A stretch of 64,000 nucleotides of DNA from Shewanella violacea DSS12 (GTDB lineage: Bacteria; Pseudomonadota; Gammaproteobacteria; Enterobacterales; Shewanellaceae). Under the pieces are notes generated by a model. It was given only the letters and a program-made list of their open reading frames with translations, made no database searches and was not told where the DNA came from. A program made the translations under genes and the position numbers. Location: assembly GCF_000091325.1 (NCBI RefSeq), contig NC_014012.1, forward strand, positions 4,299,685 through 4,363,684, read 5' to 3'. This document shows, piece by piece, positions 28,916 to 39,388 of this stretch (position 1 is the first letter of the stretch; every line of letters begins with the position of its first letter).

Positions 28916-30905
28916 GGACAGCACGGACACGAGCTGACCATGACCACCACAGTCATTGGCGGTCAATGGAGCGTAACCGGTGTAGATCTGACGGCTTTCG
29001 ATGATGGCAGCTTAGTGGCAGAGGCCCAAGTCATAGATAAGGCCGGTAACAATGCCACGGCGACCAGCGATATCCCCATAGATACTCAAGCCAGTATCAC
29101 CATAAATGTAGATAGCGGCAAAGATACTGTCATTAACCAGAGCGAAACACTAAGTACTGACATCTACGGCACAGTTAAAGATATTGAAGATGGCCAGACA
29201 GTTAGCCTTGAAGTTATCGATAAAGATGGAAATTCATTAAGCTTCACCACTACAGTGACCTTAGGTCAATGGAGCCTAGATAACACAGATCTATCGGCAC
29301 TGCTTGATGGCCCATTAACCTTCAATGTATCGGCCACAGATTTGGCAGGCAACCCAGCCCATGCAGACCTTGGCCGCTATAAAGAGACTCAGGCAGCCAT
29401 CACCATAGGGGCCATAGACACAGACGGCGTACTCAATGGTATTGAGTCCGCCGCGAGTCTGCTGGCAGGTCTGGTCGACAATGTAGAAGACGGCCGCCCT
29501 GTTTTAATCACAGTCACAGATAACTTAGGCACCAGCCTGACATTTACCAGCACAGTGCGCAACGGTGTATGGACAGTAAAAGATGCGGATCTTTCATCCT
29601 TAGCTGACGGCAATCTCATATTACAAGCCGACACCTCAGATCTGGCCGGCAACCTTGCTAGCAACACCAATACCATTGAGAAAGATACCGGTCCGGTTAA
29701 GGTGACGATAGAGATAACTACTGGTAGTGACGATACCCTAAATCAGTTCGAATCCCCCTCGACAACACTTAATGGCCAGACACTCAATATTGAAGATGGT
29801 CGGATAGTCACTATCACAGTTACCGATATCAATAACCGCAGCCTGACTTTTCAGGCCCTAGTTAACGATAACCTGTGGCAACTGGATAATGTCGATCTTA
29901 GCTCTCTGGCCGATGGTGCCATTGCAGCGACGGCGGATGTCAGCGACATAGCTGGCAACAATGCCAACGCCATCGATAATAAGCATAAGAATGTCGTTGC
30001 GGATATTGAATTTAATCCAGCCACAGAAGATCAAACCCTAAATGCGACAACGGTTCAATCTGCCCTCTTCCAAGGCGACTGTGTAGATATAGAAGATGGT
30101 CAGACAGTGACTGTGACCTTCACAGATAGCAGCAATAACAGCCTGACATTCACCAGCCAAGTGACGGGCGGACAATGGCTAGTCAACAATCTCGATCTGA
30201 GCAGCCTGCTCGATGGCGACATCAGTGTCACCACCCAAGCCATAGATATTTATGGTAATCCGGCCAGTGATACCACATCACTGCATAAAGATACTCAGGC
30301 CCAGGTATCCATCGAGATCTTAGATAACAATGATCTCCTCAATCCCCAAGAGATGACGACAGTTATAATAAGGGGAAGCGTCACTAATATCGAAGACGGC
30401 CGCACTGTGACTGTGACCCTAACCGATGGCACCAACACGGTAACCGACACCGCAATTGTTACCGCTGGCATATGGCAACTCTCGGCGCAAGATCTCTCCG
30501 GCTTCGAAGACGGCATGCTTACGGCAACGGCTAATGTCATGGATGCAGCAGGCAATACTGCGACAGCTAACACAAGTACGCCCATCGACCTCCTCGCCAG
30601 CGTGACTATCAGTGTCGATACCAGTCAAAACGTCAGTGATGCCATCATTAACGCCGCCGAGATGAACAAGGTGGATATATCCGGCACCACAGCAGATATC
30701 GAAAATAATCAGACTATCACTGTGGTGGTACGTGATGCCGCTCTCAATGAATTAACCTTTACCACCACTGTCATCAATGATGTGTGGAATATTAATGATG
30801 CCGATCTATCCAGCCTCACAGACGGAGCGCTCACTTTCGACGCATCTGTTAGCGATCTGGCGGGCAACTTAGCCACCAGCAGCACCTCTGCGCTCAAAGA
30901 CTCAC
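25152..30905 (+). repeat. Segmental duplication inside the adhesin gene (3333-bp and 912-bp offsets)
   Basis: Block A (about 25152-27572, eight Ig repeats) recurs almost unchanged at about 28485-30905, exactly 3333 bp later. The block between them (about 27573-28484, 912 bp, three repeats) is a further near-identical copy of parts of A. Offsets are whole codons (1111 and 304) and fit 11 and 3 repeats of about 303 bp. Copies differ by only scattered bases. Confidence 0.93.
28889..28930 (+). other. Compensating indels creating a premature stop in the adhesin
   Basis: The paralogous segment at 25554-25612 reads GACGGGCAAGTGGTC and later AAAGACAACAGCGGACAC. Here the same segment reads GACGGGGCAAGTGGTC (one extra G, 28889-28892) and AAGGACAGCACGGACAC (one base fewer, about 28915-28929). 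The frame is shifted for about 30 bases, meets TAA at 28913-28915, and is then restored. Confidence 0.9.
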
Positions 30906-33900
30906 TCGCAAGCATCACAATAGAGATAGACACTGGCAGCGATGAGTTATTAGCCAGCAGTGAGCTAGGCGCAGTGCTAATCTCTGGGACTACGACCAAT
31001 ATAGAAGTCGGCCGCACAGTGACAGTAAAACTTACTGATTTTTCAGGTAATACTCACTCGGTCAACACCTCAGTACAAGCCGGTGGTCAATGGACTATTC
31101 CGCTGCAAGACTTTATTGCTTTAGGCTTAGTCGACGGTCTGCTTACCGCCACGGCGACAGTGACAGATCTCGCGGGGAATCCAGCCACGGCATCGGATAC
31201 TGCGACCTTAGATACTCAAATAACCATAGATATAGACACAGGTGTCAATGGCTTCGATGTCAGCCTGTTTATGTCTGGCGGGCAAGATTCTCTTGCGGGG
31301 ACGACCACAGGTGTGGAGCAAAACCAAACTGTGACGCTAACTGTCACTGACGGAGTCGATACAGTCAGCTTCACGACCTTAGTAAACGCCGATGGAAGTT
31401 GGCAGTTCGATAGCCTAGATGTCTCCGGCCTTAATAAAGGCAGTACTTGGGCCATGGATGTAGATGTCAGCGATCTCGCGGGCAACAGCGCTCAGGATCT
31501 GATGCCAACACTGGATCTGCCCGATGCTCATTCTCTGTTTGAGGTGCACTTAAACCTAGATCCAACCACCAGCACCACAATCGACTTCGATATTCCGGAT
31601 GCTGTACTTAAGATGTCGGCAGATCAAGCCAAACTGCTGACCATGACCTCAGATAATCAGGCCCTCAGCATCAATGTTGCCAGTGATGGCTTATCTTTCA
31701 CCCTAACCCGAGATGGTGACGGTGAAACAGTGATGACAGCAAGCTTAGTCGGCACAGCTTTGCAGATCACCTTACATCAGCCCTTTGATGAGCTTAATGG
31801 CATCAACACCACGACTCATATTCAGCTCGAGGCGCTGCAGACTGACAGCGATGGTACCACTGAGCAGATCATCACCTATGCTGTGCTCAATATCTACGAT
31901 ACACCACCTTTGCCGGTGGATGATAAGGTCAGCGTCATCGAAGATATGACCTCTAATGGTTCTCTCACCAGTAATGACGGTACAATCGAAGGACCTCTGG
32001 TACTGACCAAGATCAGTTACTTGGGCACAGATTATCCCATTACCCTAAGTACTCCAGCCGTTATAGCCACAACTCAGGGGACTCTGACGGTACAGAGCAA
32101 TGGTAACTGGCAATTTGTAGCAGCAGATAACTTAGACAATACCCAGAATCAGAGCTTCGAATTTGACTACCATCTAGTCGATATAGACGGCAGTCCAGCC
32201 ATGGCCACCGCAAGCTTCACCGTCGAAGACGGCGCAGCAGGTCAGATGGCAGATGTGCAGGTGTTTAGCCAAGAGGCAGATATAGATGCCAGCCTGAATA
32301 GAAGTGAAAACTTCACCATAATCGGAGGCTCAGATACACTGCAAACATCGAGTCTGGCTTTCGATTCGAAAGCCCCAAGTAATCTCGATAACCAGATGCT
32401 TACCAGCGAGGGGAAACTCATTAAGTTTGAGCTGTCCGCCGACGGTAAGACACTGACAGCATTTACCCAAGGCACGCCCGACGTCACCATATTCACTCTC
32501 AGCTTGACTAGCATTAATAATGGCAAGGATCTCGATGTCACTGTGACCTTCGACCAATTCAGGCCCATGGATCATGATCCTTTAAATATCTTAAATATAG
32601 ATACCAAGATCACCGCAACTGATAGCGATGGAACTGAGATAGGCTTAGGTAACTTGCAGTGGCAGATACGTGATGGCAACAATCCTCAACTGACAAATAT
32701 CAGCCAACTGACCTTCGCCGAAGATGCTCTCGTAGGCCCAGCGCTACAACAAACTGGACAGTTCGATATCTTAGTAGGCAGTGATGCTATCACCTCGGTT
32801 TCTTTCTCTGACATAAGCCAACAACCAAACCTGACTTCAGGTGGCCAGACTATAGTTTACAGCCTCAGCGCTGATGGCCTGACCTTGACGGCACACACAG
32901 GCGATATTTCTAATCCGGTATTTGTCATAGAGTTAACAGCAAGCTGGAATGCACAGACAGATAGTGTGAATCAGGATTACACCATCACACTGCATCGTGC
33001 CTTCGATCAAGTCGGTGGTGAAGACTTCGACTTCAAACTCACAGTCACAGATTTTGATGGCGACAGCACTCAGGCCACGCTAACCATGACGGTCAATGAC
33101 GCCAGTGCAGCGACCATAGATAGCATCAGCCTGAGTGTGAGCGAAGTGCCCTCGGTTACTGGTTTCAATAATGATGATAGTGGACTGTTTAAGGTCAACG
33201 CCAGTAACGACCCCATTGTCGATGTACTGTTCGATGTTGTCGATGGAGCCAAAGTTAACAATATCGACGGCACCACCTTGACTCAAAATGGAGAAGCCAT
33301 TCACTGGGTGATCAAAGACGATGGCGCCACAGTAGAAGGAGTGACCACCAGCGGTGAGCTAGTATTTACCATATCCTTGCCCTTAAATATCAATATTGGC
33401 GCGGGAACCAGTGGCACTATCGCCATCGATTTCACCTTACTCGGCTCCATAGATCATTTAGGCACGGCCGACTTGATGGACTCCTTGGCTGTAAACGTCA
33501 AAGTTATCGACAGTGACAACACCAGCACCACAGGTCAAGTCAGCATAGATATTTATGACGGTAAGGAAGCCAGCTTACCCGACCCTGTGACACTCCACAT
33601 TCTAGAGGGGGATCTCATCACCTCTAGCGTTATTTCCACCAATGGAAAAATCAATGCCCTGCCTGGCGGAGACGATATTGCCCGTATCGAACTCGCCGAT
33701 GGTTTCACCTTAGGGGCCTACAAGAGTGCAGGACAAAATATCAGCCTCAACGGGACTCCCAATGGCAACGGCTGGTATATAGCGACGCGAGACGGCGATG
33801 GCCATATAGTATTTCAGATTAAATTTGATGCTAATGGTCATGTTAAATATAAACAATTCCTCTCCCTAGATCATGCCGCTGGCAATGGAGAGAATGACCT

Positions 33901-36900
33901 GAATATCGACTTCCAGGTCCAGGCCCTAGATGCCGATGGCGATAAGTCTGCCAGCCAAACGGTTACAGTCACTGTCACCGACGATGTGCCCGATGCCACC
34001 GCAAAGACCTTATCGTTTTTCGAGTCAGCCAACAAAGTCCACAGCGTACAGATGTTCTCGACAGACGAGCAAGGCGCCGATGGAGCCAGCGTCACTAAGG
34101 TTATTTATAAGGGCGTCGAATACGACACTGGGGTCATCATAGATCTGATGACGGATGCGAATCCTAAGTCGGTAAAATATGGTGAACTTGTCGTCGATGA
34201 AAATGGTCTGGCGACCGTAACCTCATTCGAATTCGCTTATGCCGCTCCTCAGTTTAGTGAGATGGTTAGCATTCAAGTTACCGATACCGACGGCGATATA
34301 GTCATAGATACCTTAGCCATCACGGCGAAAGATCAGCGAGGTTCGGTAAAAGTATTCACCACAGATTTTGTCGAAGATACCTCAGGTACTGTGGCCGTTC
34401 AGGCCTCTCTGGGAGATATCGATGAGGGTGAAGCCATTACCAGCCTGGTCTTCGATACAGCCGCCCTTCAGGGGGGAATACTCTTGTTAGAGGGGGTCGA
34501 GCTGCCCAAGGATGGTGCGGGTAACTATATTCTGTCCGGCGGTGATCTCAATATCGACGCCATCACAGGCGTGGCTACTCCCAACGGCAACTTAACCTAT
34601 ACTCCGGCGGAGGATGCCTCAGATGCGACCGTGACAGCATCATTCGAGATCACGGTGAATATCGTCGGCAAGGACCCACTCACCACCAGCGTCCCTATTA
34701 CCATAGCCTCTGTGGCCGACGTACCTATATGGGATAACGCCAGCATATTTAGCTATAGTCTCGATGAAGATGACTCCAGTATAAGCTTAACACTGGACGC
34801 CAATTCCAAAGATGAGAATGGCGTCGATGCTCAGGGCTCTGAGAGTATCTCCTATATCATAAATGGCATTACTCCTGGTCTGGCTCTGAGCTCAGCCGGA
34901 GCCCCAATCACCAATGGTATGACCATCAGCCAGCAACAAGTCGACAACTTGGTCGCCGAAGTCGGCGCTAACCTAGCCGGACGTTTCAGCTTCACGATTC
35001 AGGCTCTGACCACTGAGGGCGATAATGGCGATACGGCCCTTAGCACCATAGAGACTGTGGCATTCGACGTCACCCCGATAACGGATAAGCCCACGGTCAC
35101 CACTCGGGATATTCGCAGTGAAGAAGACGCCCCCATACTGCTCAAAGATATGCTCTCGGGTAAATTGACCGATGATTCAGGCTCTGAAACCTTAAGCTTT
35201 GAATTAACTCTACCCAACGGCTGGTCGCTACAGGGAGATTCAGTGGTCGATTTGGGTGGCGGTGTCTGGACAGTATTAGCCATAGATGTACTCTCGGGCA
35301 ATGCCCAGCTGCTGCCCGCTACAGATGCCAGTTCGGCAAATTCAGGGGACTTTAGTATCAAGGTTCGCAGTTTTGCTACCGAATCGAGCCAAGATGGTAT
35401 AGATCCCAAAGATGATCTGTTAAATCCAAACCCTAATTATAGCGATCCCGATACCCTATCCATCTCACTCAAAGGCGTCGCGAACGATGTACCTACCATA
35501 AATGGCGATCCCGCGGTTTGGACCATAGATAAGGGCACAGGGCTCATATCCAGCGTAGTTAATTTCAAAGAAGATCAAAATATTCCACTCGACTTTAGCA
35601 TAGTGACCTCAGATGACGACGGATCTGAGACCTTAGATCTGCGCATAGCCGGCTTACCCCAAGGGGTCATATTTGTCGACGCTAGCGGCACTCAGGTTAA
35701 CTTACCTGTGGTCGAGTTCATCAACGGACAGCCCGTATATGGTGCATCCGCCACCTTGTTCGCCACTTTAAGCCTACAACCTTTGAAAGATTTCAGTGGC
35801 CAAATCAGCTTAACCATTTTTGTCGAGTCTACCGAGCTAGATGGTGACTCTTCAGACTATCAGCTGACCCTGAATATCGATATTTCTCCTGTGATAGATG
35901 CCAATACGGTCTCTCAGGTCACCACGAGTTATGGCTTAGAAGATCAAGGCTTCCCACTGGACTTCACCCCATTTTTGGGCTCAGACTCAGATGGCAGTGA
36001 GACAGTAACCGGCCTTATCATACCGTTTCAATCAGGCTCAGGCTTTATCTTCACCTTAGATGGCACCGAGCTCACGATTCCCATATCGGGCCTAGATGTC
36101 AGCACCTTACTCGATAGTACGAGTCCTGATATTGAATCCTTACTAGCCTCGGGACGACTGACGGTAGTGCCGCCACAAGATGCCGATGGCAGCTTTAGTT
36201 TCGATATTCAATACCAAATCACAGACACCTCCGAGACGGGGGAAACCGTAAGCGAGTACGTCTCCACCCAAGTGACTGCTATCGTCGATGCTGTAGTCGA
36301 GGCCAATACCCACCTTAAGGCTAATCAAACCAATCTGATTAGCACAGATGGCAGCGCCATAGATCTCACCAATCAGGTACTATTTTTCGACGAAGATATC
36401 GATGGCTCAGAGGTACTCGATTATGTGGTTATCATAGTGCCTAGCGCTGATGGCTGGTATATCAGTCATCCCAATGGCGCCATCAATGATGGTAATGGCC
36501 ACTGGATAATTCCGGTCGAGGCCATGACCAATGACACCACACAGGAATCCGCCTTAGATATTCTTGCCGGGGCGACAATCATCAGTGAGTTTGCCACGGG
36601 TCCGCAATTAATTACCGTCGAAGCCAGAGTATTGGACAGGGACGATGCCGAAATCATCAGTGCTAACTTCTTGGTTCAATTCGATCAAGATGCCGGTACC
36701 AGTACAGCAAGCGTACTTGACCCGTTACAAGCCACCCCAGCCGACGCCATCGAAGATAATGTTATCGACTTTGCCGGCCATCTCAATCTGAGCATCACCT
36801 CAGACATGAACGATCAGATAAGCTTCAGGGTGTTGGTCTCAGACCTACCACAAGGTGGCTACTTCACAGGCTCCGATGTAAGAGCCGTTTATAACGCTAG

Positions 36901-39388
36901 CGGCGAAAATGTCATCGAATATACGTTTACCTCAGCCTCTCTGGCAAATCTTCAGCTGCACAATATCAGTGCCGATTATGCCGGTGAGCTTAATATCCCT
37001 ATCCGCATCATAGCCACAGATACCATAAGCGGTGATACTCTGATTGACGATAGTCAGGTGCTTGAGATAGAGATCTCTCCCTTAGTCGATGGCACCTCAT
37101 TGACTATCACCAACAAGACTATGCTGGAAGATCAGCCTATCAGCTTAGGGATCGCCCTTAACTTCCAGGACTCAGATACCAGTTCGACAACCGGTGGCAA
37201 TGAAACCCTTATTTTCAACGACCCAGGCAAACCTATCTCAATCACCCTCTTAGATGGTGGTGGCTTAAACGATCCATCTGGCCTCTGGAGTCTAAAAGCC
37301 GGTACAAGCGACACTTACCTGTTCGCTGGTAATAATCTGGTTACGCTTAATGCTTCTCTGGCACTGATTGAGTTTGTGCCCCCTGAACACCTAAGTGGTG
37401 ATTTCCGCTTCAAACTTACGGGAAGCATAATCGACACGGCTAGCATTAATGGTAGCGATGTCACCCATGAGGCGAGTTTCGAAAATATCGCCACCATCAC
37501 AGTCACGCCAGTGACAGATGCTGCCGACATGCCAACCACCACTCAGACCCTCACCGGACTCGAAGACTCAGATATAGACCTATCTGCACTCGCTAACGGC
37601 TCGATAGGTCTTATCGATCTCGATGGTTCTGAAGTGATCTTCTTGAGCATACAAGGGGTTCCGGAAGGTGCCGTGCTTTATTACCGCGATGGGGGAGATC
37701 TGGTACAACTCCCCAACAATAGCGTCGATGGTGGCAGCTTCGATGCTAGCCCAACTTATTCTTGGTCTGTGACTCTGGCTCAGCTTGCTAATCTGGTCAT
37801 GAGACCACCTCAAGATTTCAATGGTGATATTCCCTTATCAATCCAAGCCATTACTCAAGAAACAGGCACTAACGACTTTGTCACCGCCTCCACCAATATC
37901 ATAGTAGGCATATCTCCGGTGGCCGATGGCGTACAAATTATTCAGGCACCCGAGAGCCTCTACGAGAGTCTTGAAGATGAGATCATAATCATAGATCTAG
38001 CAGCCGAAGCGTTAGAGTTATCAGGGAGCGAACTGCTGCAACTCACCATCACCATCACCTCAGCCGATACCTCAGCCTTGGTGGATCTTAATGGCATCAA
38101 GGTCGGTAGTGACTTCGTCTCCTTCACAGATCTCGGTGGCGGTGTCTTTAGCGCAAGTTTACTCATATCGGCCAGCAAGCTGTCTGCATTTGAATTGCAT
38201 CCGGGTAATCTTGCTTTCGGCACTTTAAACGTGCAGATGGATATCGCCTCGGTAGATAAGGTGGCGGTTCTGGGTACAGATGAAACAGACACCAGCGCCC
38301 CTCAGACCATATATTTTGATATTGAAATAACGCCTCAGGTCGATGCGCCTATCTGGACTCAGGTTGGCGACATTACCGCTAAGGATCCTAACCAAGTATC
38401 TCTGAACTTAGGAGTCGATCTACAAAACCCTGCGGCCACAGAAACGGGGAACCTGAGTATCTCAGGCCTTCCCGATACCATGACACTATCAGCAGGCAGT
38501 AAAGTGGGTAACAAGTGGATAGTTAGTCTGGATGATCTGACAAATCTTAAGGTTATCGGCGCCGTCGATGGCGATACATTCCAGTTGAATTTAGAGCCTG
38601 TAGCCGAGCTCAATGGCGATACGGCGCTGGGCTCTGTGCGCATTATCACAGTTACAGTCGATATCAACGCCATCATGATGCAGGGTGCTCCCATAGAAAA
38701 CTTGTTTAACAGCCCACAAGATATTATGGCCCCACAAGAGATGATGCTGAGTCCTGCACCTGCAGGCGCTAAGACAGTCTCTGGTTCTGGTTCTAATACT
38801 GATGTTAACAAACAGACATTAAATGACGAAGCGCCTCTGTACTCGATTAATACTGATGCGAATAAACAGACATTAAATGATGAAGCACCTCTGTACTCGA
38901 TTAATACTGATGCGAATAAACAGACATTAAATGATGAAGCGCCTCTGTACTCCATTAGCCCAGACGTTAATACAGCTTCTGACTCAAGTTCAGGCTCTGG
39001 CTCAAACTCTAGTTTAAATAATGACGCTAATAAACAGACATTAAATGACGAAGCGCCTCTGTACTCCATTAGCCCAGACGTTAATACAGTCTCTGACTCA
39101 AGTTCAGGTTCTGGTTCAGGATCAAATACTGATCCTAAGCAAGATCTGGACGATGCATCCCCCAGTTATCATGTCTCGGGCAGTAAGGATCAAGAAACTG
39201 CGACGGAATTGACCCAAGCATTATTAGCCGAGTCCATAAGAAATTCATTTTCACAGGATGAAGCACCGCTCTACCACATATCCTCTGAGTCGAGCAATAC
39301 ACAGGCTTTACCCTTTGCCGATGGAGCAAGCCGGGAAGCCCTCAATAATCTGCAAGATGAGATTAACTTGATGAGCCAAGTTACATGA
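28940..39388 (+). CDS. Giant type I-secreted adhesin, C-terminal part
   Basis: These 3482 codons are in the same frame as 24074-28915; the whole would be about 5,100 residues. The ATG at 28940 is only the first methionine after the stop, inside an Ig repeat, with no good ribosome binding site, so independent translation is unlikely. About eight more Ig-like repeats run to about 31500. Longer beta-sandwich domains follow, of the kind found in T1SS-143, VCBS and cadherin-like adhesins, with many acidic Ca-binding-like loops (DTDGDI, DSDGSE). The tail (38770-39388) is Ser/Gly/Asn-rich with repeated NDEAPLYSI motifs. No RTX nonapeptides or canonical type I C-terminal target domain were recognised. 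The stop overlaps the transporter start (ATGA). Confidence 0.85.
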   Translation: MTTTVIGGQWSVTGVDLTAFDDGSLVAEAQVIDKAGNNATATSDIPIDTQASITINVDSGKDTVINQSETLSTDIYGTVKDIEDGQTVSLEVIDKDGNSLSFTTTVTLGQWSLDNTDLSALLDGPLTFNVSATDLAGNPAHADLGRYKETQAAITIGAIDTDGVLNGIESAASLLAGLVDNVEDGRPVLITVTDNLGTSLTFTSTVRNGVWTVKDADLSSLADGNLILQADTSDLAGNLASNTNTIEKDTGPVKVTIEITTGSDDTLNQFESPSTTLNGQTLNIEDGRIVTITVTDINNRSLTFQALVNDNLWQLDNVDLSSLADGAIAATADVSDIAGNNANAIDNKHKNVVADIEFNPATEDQTLNATTVQSALFQGDCVDIEDGQTVTVTFTDSSNNSLTFTSQVTGGQWLVNNLDLSSLLDGDISVTTQAIDIYGNPASDTTSLHKDTQAQVSIEILDNNDLLNPQEMTTVIIRGSVTNIEDGRTVTVTLTDGTNTVTDTAIVTAGIWQLSAQDLSGFEDGMLTATANVMDAAGNTATANTSTPIDLLASVTISVDTSQNVSDAIINAAEMNKVDISGTTADIENNQTITVVVRDAALNELTFTTTVINDVWNINDADLSSLTDGALTFDASVSDLAGNLATSSTSALKDSLASITIEIDTGSDELLASSELGAVLISGTTTNIEVGRTVTVKLTDFSGNTHSVNTSVQAGGQWTIPLQDFIALGLVDGLLTATATVTDLAGNPATASDTATLDTQITIDIDTGVNGFDVSLFMSGGQDSLAGTTTGVEQNQTVTLTVTDGVDTVSFTTLVNADGSWQFDSLDVSGLNKGSTWAMDVDVSDLAGNSAQDLMPTLDLPDAHSLFEVHLNLDPTTSTTIDFDIPDAVLKMSADQAKLLTMTSDNQALSINVASDGLSFTLTRDGDGETVMTASLVGTALQITLHQPFDELNGINTTTHIQLEALQTDSDGTTEQIITYAVLNIYDTPPLPVDDKVSVIEDMTSNGSLTSNDGTIEGPLVLTKISYLGTDYPITLSTPAVIATTQGTLTVQSNGNWQFVAADNLDNTQNQSFEFDYHLVDIDGSPAMATASFTVEDGAAGQMADVQVFSQEADIDASLNRSENFTIIGGSDTLQTSSLAFDSKAPSNLDNQMLTSEGKLIKFELSADGKTLTAFTQGTPDVTIFTLSLTSINNGKDLDVTVTFDQFRPMDHDPLNILNIDTKITATDSDGTEIGLGNLQWQIRDGNNPQLTNISQLTFAEDALVGPALQQTGQFDILVGSDAITSVSFSDISQQPNLTSGGQTIVYSLSADGLTLTAHTGDISNPVFVIELTASWNAQTDSVNQDYTITLHRAFDQVGGEDFDFKLTVTDFDGDSTQATLTMTVNDASAATIDSISLSVSEVPSVTGFNNDDSGLFKVNASNDPIVDVLFDVVDGAKVNNIDGTTLTQNGEAIHWVIKDDGATVEGVTTSGELVFTISLPLNINIGAGTSGTIAIDFTLLGSIDHLGTADLMDSLAVNVKVIDSDNTSTTGQVSIDIYDGKEASLPDPVTLHILEGDLITSSVISTNGKINALPGGDDIARIELADGFTLGAYKSAGQNISLNGTPNGNGWYIATRDGDGHIVFQIKFDANGHVKYKQFLSLDHAAGNGENDLNIDFQVQALDADGDKSASQTVTVTVTDDVPDATAKTLSFFESANKVHSVQMFSTDEQGADGASVTKVIYKGVEYDTGVIIDLMTDANPKSVKYGELVVDENGLATVTSFEFAYAAPQFSEMVSIQVTDTDGDIVIDTLAITAKDQRGSVKVFTTDFVEDTSGTVAVQASLGDIDEGEAITSLVFDTAALQGGILLLEGVELPKDGAGNYILSGGDLNIDAITGVATPNGNLTYTPAEDASDATVTASFEITVNIVGKDPLTTSVPITIASVADVPIWDNASIFSYSLDEDDSSISLTLDANSKDENGVDAQGSESISYIINGITPGLALSSAGAPITNGMTISQQQVDNLVAEVGANLAGRFSFTIQALTTEGDNGDTALSTIETVAFDVTPITDKPTVTTRDIRSEEDAPILLKDMLSGKLTDDSGSETLSFELTLPNGWSLQGDSVVDLGGGVWTVLAIDVLSGNAQLLPATDASSANSGDFSIKVRSFATESSQDGIDPKDDLLNPNPNYSDPDTLSISLKGVANDVPTINGDPAVWTIDKGTGLISSVVNFKEDQNIPLDFSIVTSDDDGSETLDLRIAGLPQGVIFVDASGTQVNLPVVEFINGQPVYGASATLFATLSLQPLKDFSGQISLTIFVESTELDGDSSDYQLTLNIDISPVIDANTVSQVTTSYGLEDQGFPLDFTPFLGSDSDGSETVTGLIIPFQSGSGFIFTLDGTELTIPISGLDVSTLLDSTSPDIESLLASGRLTVVPPQDADGSFSFDIQYQITDTSETGETVSEYVSTQVTAIVDAVVEANTHLKANQTNLISTDGSAIDLTNQVLFFDEDIDGSEVLDYVVIIVPSADGWYISHPNGAINDGNGHWIIPVEAMTNDTTQESALDILAGATIISEFATGPQLITVEARVLDRDDAEIISANFLVQFDQDAGTSTASVLDPLQATPADAIEDNVIDFAGHLNLSITSDMNDQISFRVLVSDLPQGGYFTGSDVRAVYNASGENVIEYTFTSASLANLQLHNISADYAGELNIPIRIIATDTISGDTLIDDSQVLEIEISPLVDGTSLTITNKTMLEDQPISLGIALNFQDSDTSSTTGGNETLIFNDPGKPISITLLDGGGLNDPSGLWSLKAGTSDTYLFAGNNLVTLNASLALIEFVPPEHLSGDFRFKLTGSIIDTASINGSDVTHEASFENIATITVTPVTDAADMPTTTQTLTGLEDSDIDLSALANGSIGLIDLDGSEVIFLSIQGVPEGAVLYYRDGGDLVQLPNNSVDGGSFDASPTYSWSVTLAQLANLVMRPPQDFNGDIPLSIQAITQETGTNDFVTASTNIIVGISPVADGVQIIQAPESLYESLEDEIIIIDLAAEALELSGSELLQLTITITSADTSALVDLNGIKVGSDFVSFTDLGGGVFSASLLISASKLSAFELHPGNLAFGTLNVQMDIASVDKVAVLGTDETDTSAPQTIYFDIEITPQVDAPIWTQVGDITAKDPNQVSLNLGVDLQNPAATETGNLSISGLPDTMTLSAGSKVGNKWIVSLDDLTNLKVIGAVDGDTFQLNLEPVAELNGDTALGSVRIITVTVDINAIMMQGAPIENLFNSPQDIMAPQEMMLSPAPAGAKTVSGSGSNTDVNKQTLNDEAPLYSINTDANKQTLNDEAPLYSINTDANKQTLNDEAPLYSISPDVNTASDSSSGSGSNSSLNNDANKQTLNDEAPLYSISPDVNTVSDSSSGSGSGSNTDPKQDLDDASPSYHVSGSKDQETATELTQALLAESIRNSFSQDEAPLYHISSESSNTQALPFADGASREALNNLQDEINLMSQVT
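38800..39290 (+). repeat. NDEAPLYSI repeat region at the adhesin C-terminus
   Basis: A 54-bp unit encoding DANKQTLNDEAPLYSINT is repeated head to tail, starting at 38807, 38861 and 38915. A further copy lies at 39029 after a Ser/Gly linker. Two diverged versions follow (DDASPSYHV and QDEAPLYHI). Confidence 0.93.

Noticed and set aside
28940..28942. ATG as a true start of a second adhesin gene
   Set aside because: It lies inside an Ig repeat, in the same frame as the upstream part, without a convincing ribosome binding site. It is just the first methionine after the stop.
38359..39069. 236-residue antisense frame opposite the adhesin C-terminus
   Set aside because: It is produced by the codon bias and the repeated NDEAPLYSI-coding units; no start signal and no family features.
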